Source: Candidatus Magasanikiibacteriota bacterium (GTDB lineage: Bacteria > Patescibacteriota > Patescibacteriia > Magasanikbacterales > UBA922). Taken from it: DNA of 12,731 nt. The notes under the pieces were generated by a model. That model made no database searches and had not been told where the DNA came from. It saw nothing but the letters and a program-made list of their open reading frames with translations. How positions within the stretch are numbered: the stretch's first letter is position 1; each line of letters starts with the position of its first letter. Of this stretch, positions 1 through 6,379 are shown piece after piece. Both the position numbers and the translations under genes were made by a program. Location of the stretch: the NCBI GenBank assembly GCA_016214105.1, contig JACRPD010000002.1, positions 1-12,731 of the forward strand, read 5' to 3'.

Positions 1-203
1 AATGAATAGGTTAGACGATCTCCTTCCTCGCCGTATTTACCTAGAATTGTTTCGGCTGGACAAATAATCGGCGTTTCAATTGGAGAATATCCGAACTGTT
101 CAAACGTCTTGCGGATAATTTCCATCACAACATTCCGCCGCATCATCTCCTGCGGAAGAAAATCGCGAGTCCCTTTAAGAATTGTTGGTTGAATCTTGTT
201 CAT
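1..203 (-). CDS. hisS: Histidyl-tRNA synthetase, N-terminal part (runs off the left edge)
   Basis: The reverse strand from the ATG at 201-203 reads MNKIQPTILKGTRDFLPQ, then EQFGYSPIETPIICPAE and LGKYGEEGDRLTYS, with no stop up to the edge. KGTRDFLP followed by a helix, the 'G(Y/F)xxIETP' strand and the 'GKYGEEGD(R/K)LTYSF' segment is the standard start of bacterial HisRS, including class II motif 1. The enzyme charges tRNA-His in the cytoplasm with histidine and ATP. Only about 67 of some 420 residues are present, so motifs 2 and 3 and the histidine-binding loop are outside the window. No Shine-Dalgarno sequence precedes the ATG. The upstream gene on the same strand is the TrpR-like regulator, and an intrinsic terminator lies only about 25 bp before the hisS start, leaving little room for a separate promoter. 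Confidence 0.93.
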   Translation of the reverse strand, partial: MNKIQPTILKGTRDFLPQEMMRRNVVMEIIRKTFEQFGYSPIETPIICPAETILGKYGEEGDRLTYS

Positions 204-227
204 AATAGTTATTGGTAAGTTGATAAA

Positions 228-254
228 TTAAAAAACCCGTTCATCTGAACGGGT
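228..254 (-). terminator. Intrinsic terminator between the TrpR-like gene and hisS
   Basis: Perfect 9-bp arms ACCCGTTCA (235-243) and TGAACGGGT (246-254) form a tight hairpin. On the reverse strand it is followed by a run of six T (230-235) and then AT-rich sequence. It lies 28 bp after the stop of the TrpR-like gene and about 25 bp before the hisS ATG. A second small dyad, TCAAGTGCTTGA (265-276), precedes it. It could simply end the upstream transcript, or act as an attenuator for hisS. Confidence 0.85.
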
Positions 255-282
255 GGCTAAAATCTCAAGTGCTTGATTTACC

Positions 283-567
283 TTATTTCATGCGGTCAAG
301 CACAAGATCATAGCCACCCATTCCATGATGGAGCCAATGGGCCACACGGGTGACGGTGGCAGTGCTTGAACCGGTTTTTTTACTGATTTCCCGATAGGGA
401 ACATTATCTTTTACCATTTTGGCAACTTGAAAACGCTCTATCATTGCTTCAATTTCAGATAGAGTACAAACATCTCGCAAGAATGCTTTGCATTCTTTGG
501 TCGATTTGAGCGATAAAATTGCTTCAAATAGCTCTGTTGCCTGCTTTGTAGTTAATTGTTTTTCCAT
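283..567 (-). CDS. TrpR-like (YerC/YecD family) transcriptional regulator
   Basis: A 94-residue protein, the usual size of the YerC/YecD group of the Trp repressor superfamily. After an N-terminal helical part, residues about 37-60 (LSEIEAMIERFQVAKMVKD) form the first helices. Residues about 58-80 (PYREISKKTGSSTATVTRV) form the helix-turn-helix, with the family hallmark 'YREI..KTG.S.ATVTRV'. The end (WLHHGMGGYDLVLDR) matches the usual 'L.yG.ggY..vl.r' tail. Family members are small dimeric DNA-binding proteins whose ligand is mostly unknown, so binding of tryptophan should not be assumed. The gene has a good promoter at 601-630 and a palindrome between the predicted transcription start and the ATG, which suggests autoregulation. 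It is upstream of and co-directional with hisS, with a terminator between. Confidence 0.88.
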   Translation of the reverse strand: MEKQLTTKQATELFEAILSLKSTKECKAFLRDVCTLSEIEAMIERFQVAKMVKDNVPYREISKKTGSSTATVTRVAHWLHHGMGGYDLVLDRMK

Positions 568-573
568 AGCATT

Positions 574-591
574 GTTTTAACGTATTAAAAC
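574..591 (-). promoter_or_regulatory. Palindromic operator candidate upstream of the TrpR-like gene
   Basis: Perfect 7-bp arms GTTTTAA (574-580) and TTAAAAC (585-591) are separated by CGTA. The dyad sits 6 bp before the ATG and just after the predicted transcription start (about 594). It occupies the place where a Shine-Dalgarno sequence would be, and none is visible. The position suits an autorepression operator for a dimeric helix-turn-helix protein. That role is inferred. Confidence 0.5.
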
Positions 592-600
592 GATAGCACA

Positions 601-630
601 AGTATAACAAAGGTGTCAATAGCTTGTCAA
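601..630 (-). promoter_or_regulatory. Sigma70-type promoter of the TrpR-like gene
   Basis: On the reverse strand a perfect -35 TTGACA (625-630) is followed after 18 bp by TATACT (601-606; 5 of 6 match to TATAAT). A second TTGACA lies inside the spacer (614-619). The predicted start near 594 gives a leader of about 27 nt. Confidence 0.65.
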
Positions 631-757
631 GCCACCTGTGGATTCAATTTTAGAGGGAGCAAATGTGCGCGCACGGGAGGGTGGGGCAAGCACATCTCTT
701 TTCCTTCTTTCTGTCCTCAAAAAAATAGCCCCGCCGCCGCCAAAAAACGGCCTAGCC

Positions 758-812
758 AGCAGGCGGGCAAAAAGGAATGGGGTCTGGGGGAGGGAATTTT
801 TGCCCGCCTGCT
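758..812. repeat. Long inverted repeat, 16-bp arms
   Basis: AGCAGGCGGGCAAAAA at 758-773 and its exact reverse complement at 797-812 flank a 23-nt G-rich loop. It abuts a second hairpin, TCCCGCC GAA GGCGGGA (813-829). No coding role is seen. In either direction it could form a strong stem. The + strand left arm ends in AAAAA and the right arm begins TTTTT, so it is not a typical terminator with a trailing T-run. Confidence 0.8.
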
Positions 813-840
813 TCCCGCCGAAGGCGGGAGAAGGGTGGGA

Positions 841-887
841 GCGGCTCCGCCTGTGCGTCAGCACGGAGCCGCGGGGTGGTGCACCAC
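841..887. repeat. Two adjacent GC-rich palindromes
   Basis: 9-bp arms GCGGCTCCG (841-849) and CGGAGCCGC (864-872) enclose a smaller GTGC/GCAC stem. They are followed four bases later by the perfect palindrome GTGGTGCACCAC (876-887). These directly continue the hairpin series of this intergenic region. Confidence 0.75.
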
Positions 888-981
888 GTATTTGACTTTC
901 AGAAAATTTGCCAAGGTGTTGAGCGTTTCAACAGAGGACTTATTAAAAAGCGATAAAATTTTAACATTTTAACAAAAATTT

Positions 982-1365
982 ATGGAATTTGATTACACCA
1001 CAACTACAACAAAAACTTTTGACGAGGCGGTTCAGGGCGTGCAAGACGAAATCGCCAAAGCTGGCATGCGGGTTTTGTATATTCACGATGTACAAAAAAC
1101 TCTTGGTGAGAAGGGTTTTACCAGAGATCCGTTTAAAATTATTGAATTTTGCAACGCAAAGTTTGCCAATGAATTTTTGAATAAGGATATTAAAATTGGT
1201 CTTTGTCTGCCCTGCAAAATCAATGTGTATGTTAAAGACGGACAAACTTTTATTTCCGGCATGCGACCGATTGTTCTGCCGCAATTTTTTCCGCAAGCCG
1301 ATTTTGGCGAGCGACCGAAAGAAATTGATCAAATCATTCAAAACATTATCAATAACGCGAAATAG
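982..1365 (+). CDS. DUF302 family protein
   Basis: A 127-residue single-domain protein. The N-terminal strand (MEFDYTTTTTKTFDEAV) is followed by a helix and 'GMRVLYIHDVQKTLGEKG' (about residues 28-45). Next come 'IIEFCNAKFANEFL' (54-67) and 'GLCLPCKINVYVKDGQTFISGMRP' split over residues 73-96. The 'F..A', 'CN...A' and 'LPC.v.VY' pattern is that of DUF302 (PF03625), a small alpha/beta fold of unknown biochemical role that is common in CPR bacteria and archaea. It lacks a signal peptide and membrane segments, so it is probably cytoplasmic. No Shine-Dalgarno sequence precedes the ATG. It is the only complete gene on the + strand and converges on the thrombospondin-repeat gene, with just 42 bp between. 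That spacer is almost wholly the 41-bp remnant at 1366-1406. Confidence 0.82.
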   Translation: MEFDYTTTTTKTFDEAVQGVQDEIAKAGMRVLYIHDVQKTLGEKGFTRDPFKIIEFCNAKFANEFLNKDIKIGLCLPCKINVYVKDGQTFISGMRPIVLPQFFPQADFGERPKEIDQIIQNIINNAK

Positions 1366-1406
1366 CTTAATTCAACAACACCTAATCTCCTGACAAAATA
1401 ATCTGC
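1366..1406 (-). repeat. Remnant copy of the 3' end of the DUF11-like gene (copy A)
   Basis: Bases 1366-1406 match 4363-4403 at 38 of 41 positions. The latter encodes the last residues (QIILSGDEVLLN and stop) of the DUF11-like gene. Read in the same frame, copy A gives QIILSGD, a TAG, then VLLN and TAA. Of the three differences two are synonymous (TCG to TCA, GGT to GGA) and one turns GAG into TAG. It fills the spacer between the convergent DUF302 and thrombospondin-repeat genes. Confidence 0.9.
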
Positions 1407-1407
1407 A

Positions 1408-2562
1408 TCAATTCTTAACGCGAGTCGTCCTCGCCGTCAAAACCAATAAAACAACTAGCACTATTGCGGCGAAACCAATGCCGAGCCATGGTATCCATGT
1501 ATAGCGTTCCGTCATCCTGCTTTCTTCTTCATCGCAGATATCGCCAATGCCATCACTATCTTCATCAGATTGACTCCAGTTGGGATTGTCCGGGCAATTG
1601 TCTTCGGCGTTGGTTATTCCATCTTTATCAAAATCATCACACACATCTCCTCTTCCGTTTTTATTAACATCCTGCTGGTCAAAGTTGGCGGCATACACGC
1701 AATTATCGCGAATATCAGGAATTCTATCATCATCAATATCCGAGATAATATAATCAGAATTAATTATACGTTGAGTGGCGGGAACGATGAGAACGTCTTC
1801 CTCGGAAGCCAGATTACCAGCTTCTCCAACCGGAGACGATACAGTCCTGTCTGGGTCAAAGTAAACTCGATACGAATGATTTGGTTGAGCCAAAAAGCGT
1901 ATGGCGCGGGAATTTGTTTTAACGGCATTATTTTGATACAAGCGCAACTCGCTGATGCGCAATGGTTGGCCGAAAGTGAGTTTAATCGTCCACTTGTTTG
2001 ATGTTGTTTTGGGAAAATTTACCGTTTGCTGTTCCATTTTTTGATTAGCCACGACAATTTTATCCTGACCGCCAACTAACGCGCGGATTTCCACTAAATT
2101 CGGCAGAGCGACATTGTCGTCAAGAATGGTGGTAACAGCGGATGAAACAATCGGTTTTACACTGTTTAGCGTAATTTGAACAACCCCCTGTCCGTCATCA
2201 GGCAAAGGAAAATCGGCATAGGTCTGCGTGTCATTGTCGTTCATCAAATTATAGTTTTCAGCACCGGAATTCGCGCTGACTGACACCGGTATTTCATCCA
2301 CTCGTGTTTCTTGTTTCAAAAAATGCGGTTCAAACAAATTAACCACCTCATCTAAAACCGCAAAATTAAACCGTTCCATAAATTCATTAGTAAAAGGAAC
2401 CTCAACCACTGTCGGCACGGTTATTGAAATATTGCTGATATTTTTATAAAAACGATAAGCGCCGGTTATTGAAGAAATTGAGCTTGGCGACAAACCTTGC
2501 GCGCTTGCCGACGAGGCAAAGCCGAAAGCGATGATTGATAAAAATAATACCTTTAGTTTCAT
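1408..2562 (-). CDS. Secreted, membrane-anchored thrombospondin type 3 repeat protein with discoidin-like domain
   Basis: 384 residues. A classic signal peptide covers residues 1-22 (MKLKVLFLSIIAFGFASSASAQ). Residues about 95-212 look like a discoidin/galactose-binding-like beta sandwich ('NLMNDNDTQTYADF' near 105-118 and 'WTIKLTFGQPLRISELRLYQ' at 191-210); that fold call is tentative. Residues 274-345 hold Asp/Asn-rich thrombospondin type 3 (calcium-binding) repeats: DIDDDRIPDIRDNC, DVNKNGRGDVCDDFDKDG, ITNAEDNCPDNP, DEDSDGIGDICDEEE. A single hydrophobic helix at about 357-377 is followed by TARTTRVKN, a short positive tail. The expected topology is a type I envelope protein with its calcium-binding stalk next to the membrane. 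The ATG lies 5 bp after the DUF2339 stop, so translation is probably coupled and this is the last gene of the run. The function is unknown; adhesion or surface scaffolding is an inference. Confidence 0.85.
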   Translation of the reverse strand: MKLKVLFLSIIAFGFASSASAQGLSPSSISSITGAYRFYKNISNISITVPTVVEVPFTNEFMERFNFAVLDEVVNLFEPHFLKQETRVDEIPVSVSANSGAENYNLMNDNDTQTYADFPLPDDGQGVVQITLNSVKPIVSSAVTTILDDNVALPNLVEIRALVGGQDKIVVANQKMEQQTVNFPKTTSNKWTIKLTFGQPLRISELRLYQNNAVKTNSRAIRFLAQPNHSYRVYFDPDRTVSSPVGEAGNLASEEDVLIVPATQRIINSDYIISDIDDDRIPDIRDNCVYAANFDQQDVNKNGRGDVCDDFDKDGITNAEDNCPDNPNWSQSDEDSDGIGDICDEEESRMTERYTWIPWLGIGFAAIVLVVLLVLTARTTRVKN

Positions 2563-2567
2563 ACTTT

Positions 2568-4316
2568 TTAATTCTTACTAAGTAAATTTGAACCTTGTTT
2601 TTTCTTCCCCAAAAACGCAGTGCTTATTAGTAACGCACCGACTATAAAAAAAGTCATAATACGCCCTGATAACTCCATCATCCACACATCAACCAAAAGC
2701 AATCTGCCAACAACAAATCCGAGCAACGCGCCGCCATAAAGACGCAGCCCCTTCCTTCCGTTCGTAAGCCCATAGAAATATGTTATCAAGCCGATTATGG
2801 TGTACACAAGCAAAGAAGCCATGACTGCGGTATACCCATAAAACATTGAACGCAAAGAGAGCCACAAAAGCGTATAGATATAAGCTGAGCCGAGGACAAA
2901 CAACGCCGCGATATGTTGCTGTGATTCTTTGTCTTTATTTCCGCTGGTATAACGCGAGAAAAATAGACCCAATCCGAAAAGTATCAACCCTAAAATGAGG
3001 AGTACAAAAAAATCCTTCTGAATAACGCCGGATTCCCACGCGTAAGATGTTATGCTCCCAAAAGATAAAATAATCGGCCCTAATAAAAGCAAACTAGCCA
3101 GTTCCGCAATCTTGATGTCACGTAAAACCAGATATGTGATGAGAGAGATTAGACCGCTCTCAACAGCGTAGGCAATAGTAAGCGTCGCGCCTTTCAGTTC
3201 AGCTGAAGTCGCCGCAGCCAGCATGGCAACGCCGACCCCGGCATATACATAAAACGATTCCTTTCTTTTTGTTATTCTAAATATCAAAAAGGATCCTGCC
3301 GCGAACACAATCATCCACGCGGAAATTATCAAACTTTTCCATTCATCCGGCGCCGCGGTCATAATCCAAACGAGCAAAAATAATCCGTTGCCGGCCGCTG
3401 TGATCAAATCCGGTGTGGCTTCTTTGCCTTTCAGCCTTAAAATGCCCGCGGTGTGAGTTAAAAAAAATACCGCAGCAAACGCGTAGGCAAACAAAAGCAG
3501 TGCCCCTTTGTCACTGAAGGGCAAAAAGAAGAGGTGTGGCAAACTATATAACGCGACAAGTAAAAGCGCCGCCAAAATAAGTTCGCGTTTCCCGGTCAGA
3601 GCGACAATCCAAATCGCGCCGAGTATCACAACAAACAAGTAAGAAAAAAGACCAACATAGTCTGTGACTAGAGCTTTTGTCAGAAGCGGCGCTATGCCGG
3701 CAAGCGCCAAACTTATAAAAGCTAAAGATTGATTTTTATATTTAACGCTGGCCAGCGCGACAAACGCTGTGCTTAAAAACATCACAATAAGAGCGGAAAG
3801 TGGCGAAAAAAAACCATACATAGACCTTGCGGCGAATGTGGTTAACAAAATAGTTGTGGAGCCAAGAACAAGAAAGATGCCGCCCTGATTGACAAACTCA
3901 TTGATTCGCCACCAGCCGAGCGCCAAAAATAAAGCACCGGCAACAACGCCGATGACAATACGACCCATTGGTCCGATCCAATTGTTAAGAAACGCGTAAG
4001 TAGCAAGCCAGCCGAATCCGATAAGTAAAAGTAAGGCACCGAGCTTTAACAGCCAATCTTCTTTCAGCCATTTAACAAGTTTATCCGACGACACCATTTC
4101 CGTCTGCGCGGATAATGCCGCCGTCCGATTAGACGGCTGACTGGCAACAGCTGGAACAGGCGCTTCAAATGTTTTTTGTTGGCGTTGCCGGTTTGGTTCA
4201 GGCAAATGTTTGACTGCTCCAGTTTGGACAACTTCCTCCAATTTTTTCACCCGGCCATGAAGATTAAAGACGAAACCAAAAATCCCAACCACGACTATAA
4301 GAATAATAAATTCCAT
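2568..4316 (-). CDS. DUF2339 family multi-pass membrane protein
   Basis: 582 residues. An N-terminal membrane helix (residues 1-18) is followed by a short coiled-coil-like stretch (HGRVKKLEEVVQ) and a polar, low-complexity linker to about residue 85. The rest is a dense series of hydrophobic helices. The segment 'EDWLLKLGALLLLIGFGWL' (about 86-104) matches the typical first helix of the DUF2339 (PF10101) core, and 'GPMGRIVIGVVAGALFLALG' follows it. I count well over ten helices by eye, without a charged catalytic motif. The family is described only as predicted membrane proteins; transport or envelope assembly roles are unproven. The start is preceded by AAAGAGAG, the closest thing to a Shine-Dalgarno sequence in the window. 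The gene follows the DUF11-like gene by 47 bp and ends 5 bp before the thrombospondin-repeat gene, so the three are probably one transcript. Confidence 0.87.
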   Translation of the reverse strand: MEFIILIVVVGIFGFVFNLHGRVKKLEEVVQTGAVKHLPEPNRQRQQKTFEAPVPAVASQPSNRTAALSAQTEMVSSDKLVKWLKEDWLLKLGALLLLIGFGWLATYAFLNNWIGPMGRIVIGVVAGALFLALGWWRINEFVNQGGIFLVLGSTTILLTTFAARSMYGFFSPLSALIVMFLSTAFVALASVKYKNQSLAFISLALAGIAPLLTKALVTDYVGLFSYLFVVILGAIWIVALTGKRELILAALLLVALYSLPHLFFLPFSDKGALLLFAYAFAAVFFLTHTAGILRLKGKEATPDLITAAGNGLFLLVWIMTAAPDEWKSLIISAWMIVFAAGSFLIFRITKRKESFYVYAGVGVAMLAAATSAELKGATLTIAYAVESGLISLITYLVLRDIKIAELASLLLLGPIILSFGSITSYAWESGVIQKDFFVLLILGLILFGLGLFFSRYTSGNKDKESQQHIAALFVLGSAYIYTLLWLSLRSMFYGYTAVMASLLVYTIIGLITYFYGLTNGRKGLRLYGGALLGFVVGRLLLVDVWMMELSGRIMTFFIVGALLISTAFLGKKKQGSNLLSKN

Positions 4317-4362
4317 ATACTCTCTTTTAAATATTAATCTATTTATATAATAACACGACCAC

Positions 4363-4403
4363 CTTAATTCAACAACACCTCATCACCCGACAAAATAATC
4401 TGC
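4363..4403 (-). repeat. Copy B of the 41-bp direct repeat (intact gene end)
   Basis: This is the intact 3' end of the DUF11-like gene, including its TAA stop. It is 38/41 identical to 1366-1406 and in the same orientation, about 3 kb away. The two copies flank the DUF2339 and thrombospondin-repeat genes. Confidence 0.9.
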
Positions 4404-6280
4404 TGGCCGGTAACAGTATCTTCGGCGGTGATTTTCACTTTGGAAGTAAGGTTTGTTTGTGATGGATTTTTATTTTTTAACACCAAGCCGAATTGCAGAG
4501 CTAAAACATCAACGCTGGTCGGCATAGTTTCTATTTTCCAAACCACTTCCGTGTTCCCTTTATCCCATTCAAACTTGCCGGCCGGCACGACTTGCGCTGC
4601 TTCCGGTAGCCAATCTATGTTATAAATATCCGCCCGCAATTCAATATTCTTTAGATCGTGAAAAGTATTATTTAAGACCCAGCTAACTGAATGCATTGCT
4701 TGGCCCCTAACACCTTGTGCGTCTTCAACCACTGTGTCGGAAACTGTAAGACGTAAATCCGAATTAACAGTTAAATTTATTTTATTCCCGGAAATAGTTT
4801 TAGCTTCCGCCCCGTCTTGATACCTAACTTCCATCATTGCCGTGATTGTATACCCGACAAACTTAGTCAGGTCTAAATCCGCCGCGTCTTTAAGTGGAAT
4901 CTTCAAATCCAGCAAAACTTCTTTGCCTGAATCTAATTGTTTAAGGCTCGACAGTTGTTTATCAGTCCAAGTGATTGCTCCGCGCCGGGTTTGATCATTA
5001 ATCTGCTCTCCGGTGATCGCGCCATCGTGCGCGTCATCTATCTTTTTCCAATCCAATAAACTTTTGCCATCAAAAGACGGGGTCTCATAAACAAGTTTTA
5101 TCCGCAAATTTTTAATCGCCGATTGTCCGCCATTTTTTATTATTAAACTGGCGTTCAAATTTTCTCCGGGCTGAACCGACAAATTGTCCATCGCGCCGTT
5201 GATTGCCAAACTGGCCGATAAATCGGTTTTCAACATTTTCACCAGCGCTTTGGTCTCATAAACCACGTATGGCTCGACTGCGTTTGAACCGGGTTTCTCG
5301 CCTAAAAGTTTAAATAACATCTCCGCGGTTTCCTCGCCGACCGCCGGATTAAATTTTCCGCGCACTAAAATTTGCCCCTCTTGCCAGCCGGATAAATCCC
5401 AGCGGTACTGGTCGTCAGGCAAACTGCTCAATGTGCTGGTAGTTTTATTGAAACCGCCGGCAGGCTCTATCGCCAAAAACAAATTAGGTAAATCAGTTTC
5501 AATATTTTTTTCCAGCTCAATTTTAAATTCTACTTCCGACCCTGCGCTGGCTTCAGTCGGACCGAAAACCGTCATGGCTAACGGCGTTTCTTTTATTTCT
5601 GTGTTAAACGCGGCCACAGCCTGAAATTCCGAGCTGAAATTCGCCGGCGTGTAATTCAAAAACGCGCGCAATGATTGTTTGCCGCCCAAACTGCCGTATA
5701 ATTTTCCTCTTATGTCTATATACCCGCTGTCTTGTTTGTTAAGCGCCCCCAAATCCCATTCATCTTTCTTTTCATTGGACGACGCGCGGCTACTGTCCGT
5801 AAAAACAAAACCTTCCGGATAGCGGACTTGCAAAACAACTTTAGACAAAGACGCGCTTTGATTGTTGCGATAGCGGATACGATAATTTATTTCCTGCCCG
5901 TAAGTAATCGCTTCCTCGCCGGCGACTGACAAGACGACATCTTTCTCTTTAAACCCTGAAGACGGTTGAAATACAAAAAATCCCAACCAAGCCACCGCGG
6001 CTAAAAAGACGCAGGCGACTAGCAGAGTGATAAAGGCGGAAAACCGTCCGCGTTTTTTTGTTTTGAAATCTGACATATCAGGCATGCTCCCGTCATCATT
6101 TTCATAAATCTCGCGCAATTCGCGATTGATTTTTTTTTCTTCTTTTTTCGCTAAAATCGGCATTGGCTCTTTTTCTGATTTAACAACAACTTTCTTCCGC
6201 CGAACCTTTGGCAAGTCAACCGTTGGTTCTAGATCAATTTTAGTGAATTGGGGTTCGCCTGCTTTTCTTTTGTTAACCAT
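4364..6280 (-). CDS. Single-pass membrane protein with DUF11/CARDB-like Ig-type repeats
   Basis: 638 residues. A Lys/Arg-rich, disordered N-terminal part (1-79) is followed by one membrane helix (about 80-104: FSAFITLLVACVFLAAVAWL). The remaining 530 or so residues are beta-rich and face outward. Repeated signatures of DUF11/CARDB-type Ig folds are visible: 'ITYGQEINYRIRYRNNQSASLSKVVLQV' near 125-152 (seen in pieces), 'GSEVEFKIELEK', 'VQPGENLNASLIIKNGG' followed by 'IKNLRIKLVY', and 'WVLNNTFHDLKNIELRADI'. Such domains are structural in cell-surface proteins; ligand and partners are unknown. The start ATG gives the Lys-rich cytoplasmic tail; a perfect TATAAT lies only 7 bp before it. It is downstream of the DUF4012 gene after a 99-bp spacer with a strong hairpin. 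Its last 41 bp recur at 1366-1406. Confidence 0.8.
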   Translation of the reverse strand: MVNKRKAGEPQFTKIDLEPTVDLPKVRRKKVVVKSEKEPMPILAKKEEKKINRELREIYENDDGSMPDMSDFKTKKRGRFSAFITLLVACVFLAAVAWLGFFVFQPSSGFKEKDVVLSVAGEEAITYGQEINYRIRYRNNQSASLSKVVLQVRYPEGFVFTDSSRASSNEKKDEWDLGALNKQDSGYIDIRGKLYGSLGGKQSLRAFLNYTPANFSSEFQAVAAFNTEIKETPLAMTVFGPTEASAGSEVEFKIELEKNIETDLPNLFLAIEPAGGFNKTTSTLSSLPDDQYRWDLSGWQEGQILVRGKFNPAVGEETAEMLFKLLGEKPGSNAVEPYVVYETKALVKMLKTDLSASLAINGAMDNLSVQPGENLNASLIIKNGGQSAIKNLRIKLVYETPSFDGKSLLDWKKIDDAHDGAITGEQINDQTRRGAITWTDKQLSSLKQLDSGKEVLLDLKIPLKDAADLDLTKFVGYTITAMMEVRYQDGAEAKTISGNKINLTVNSDLRLTVSDTVVEDAQGVRGQAMHSVSWVLNNTFHDLKNIELRADIYNIDWLPEAAQVVPAGKFEWDKGNTEVVWKIETMPTSVDVLALQFGLVLKNKNPSQTNLTSKVKITAEDTVTGQQIILSGDEVLLN

Positions 6281-6287
6281 AGAGAAT

Positions 6288-6293
6288 ATTATA
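6288..6293 (-). promoter_or_regulatory. TATAAT box immediately upstream of the DUF11-like gene
   Basis: A perfect TATAAT on the reverse strand at 6288-6293 would place a transcription start at or next to the ATG (6278-6280), giving a leaderless mRNA. No good -35 is seen 16-18 bp upstream, and the surrounding sequence is AT-rich, so this could be chance. Confidence 0.3.
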
Positions 6294-6315
6294 TATAAAA
6301 TAGATGTTTAATAGT

Positions 6316-6338
6316 CCCCTCTCCTCGTAGGAGAGGGG
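6316..6338. repeat. Strong hairpin between the DUF4012 and DUF11-like genes (dispersed-repeat type)
   Basis: Perfect 10-bp arms CCCCTCTCCT (6316-6325) and AGGAGAGGGG (6329-6338) have a 3-nt loop and are followed by CAGGGTGAGGTC. I recall similar 'CCCTCTCC...GGAGAGGG...GGGTGAGG' units as dispersed repeats in many bacterial genomes, which would need a search to confirm. On the reverse strand, the direction of transcription, no T-run follows, so it is more likely an insertion of a repeat unit or a processing/stability hairpin than a terminator. Confidence 0.75.
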
Positions 6339-6379
6339 CAGGGTGAGGTCTCAACGACTAGAAAAGAAAAATTGAAAAT

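Larger units (their letters stand above)
640..981. other. GC-rich intergenic region packed with inverted repeats
   Basis: This stretch separates the divergent TrpR-like and DUF302 genes, and I see no credible protein in it. It holds a chain of dyads. GTGCGCGCAC is at 665-674. 16-bp perfect arms are at 758-773 and 797-812, around a 23-nt purine-rich loop. TCCCGCC/GGCGGGA arms with a GAA loop are at 813-829. 9-bp arms GCGGCTCCG/CGGAGCCGC are at 841-849 and 864-872. A perfect 12-bp palindrome GTGGTGCACCAC is at 876-887. Its base composition is clearly more GC-rich than both flanks. It resembles dispersed REP/MITE-like palindromic units more than a classical ncRNA; I do not find tmRNA, RNase P or SRP RNA hallmarks. 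The last 80 bp are AT-rich and may hold a weak promoter for DUF302 (TTGAGC at 919-924, TATTAA at 941-946). Confidence 0.6.

Noticed and set aside
640..900. Structured ncRNA such as RNase P RNA, tmRNA or SRP RNA
   Set aside because: None of the conserved core sequences of these RNAs is visible; the stems look like separate palindromic units.
613..972. Open frames on both strands in the GC-rich intergenic region (up to 119 residues)
   Set aside because: They overlap each other in three frames, consist of low-complexity Pro/Gly/Arg translation of inverted repeats, and resemble no protein family.
6316..6338. Intrinsic terminator for the DUF4012 gene
   Set aside because: On the transcribed strand the stem is followed by ACTATTAAAC, not a T-run.
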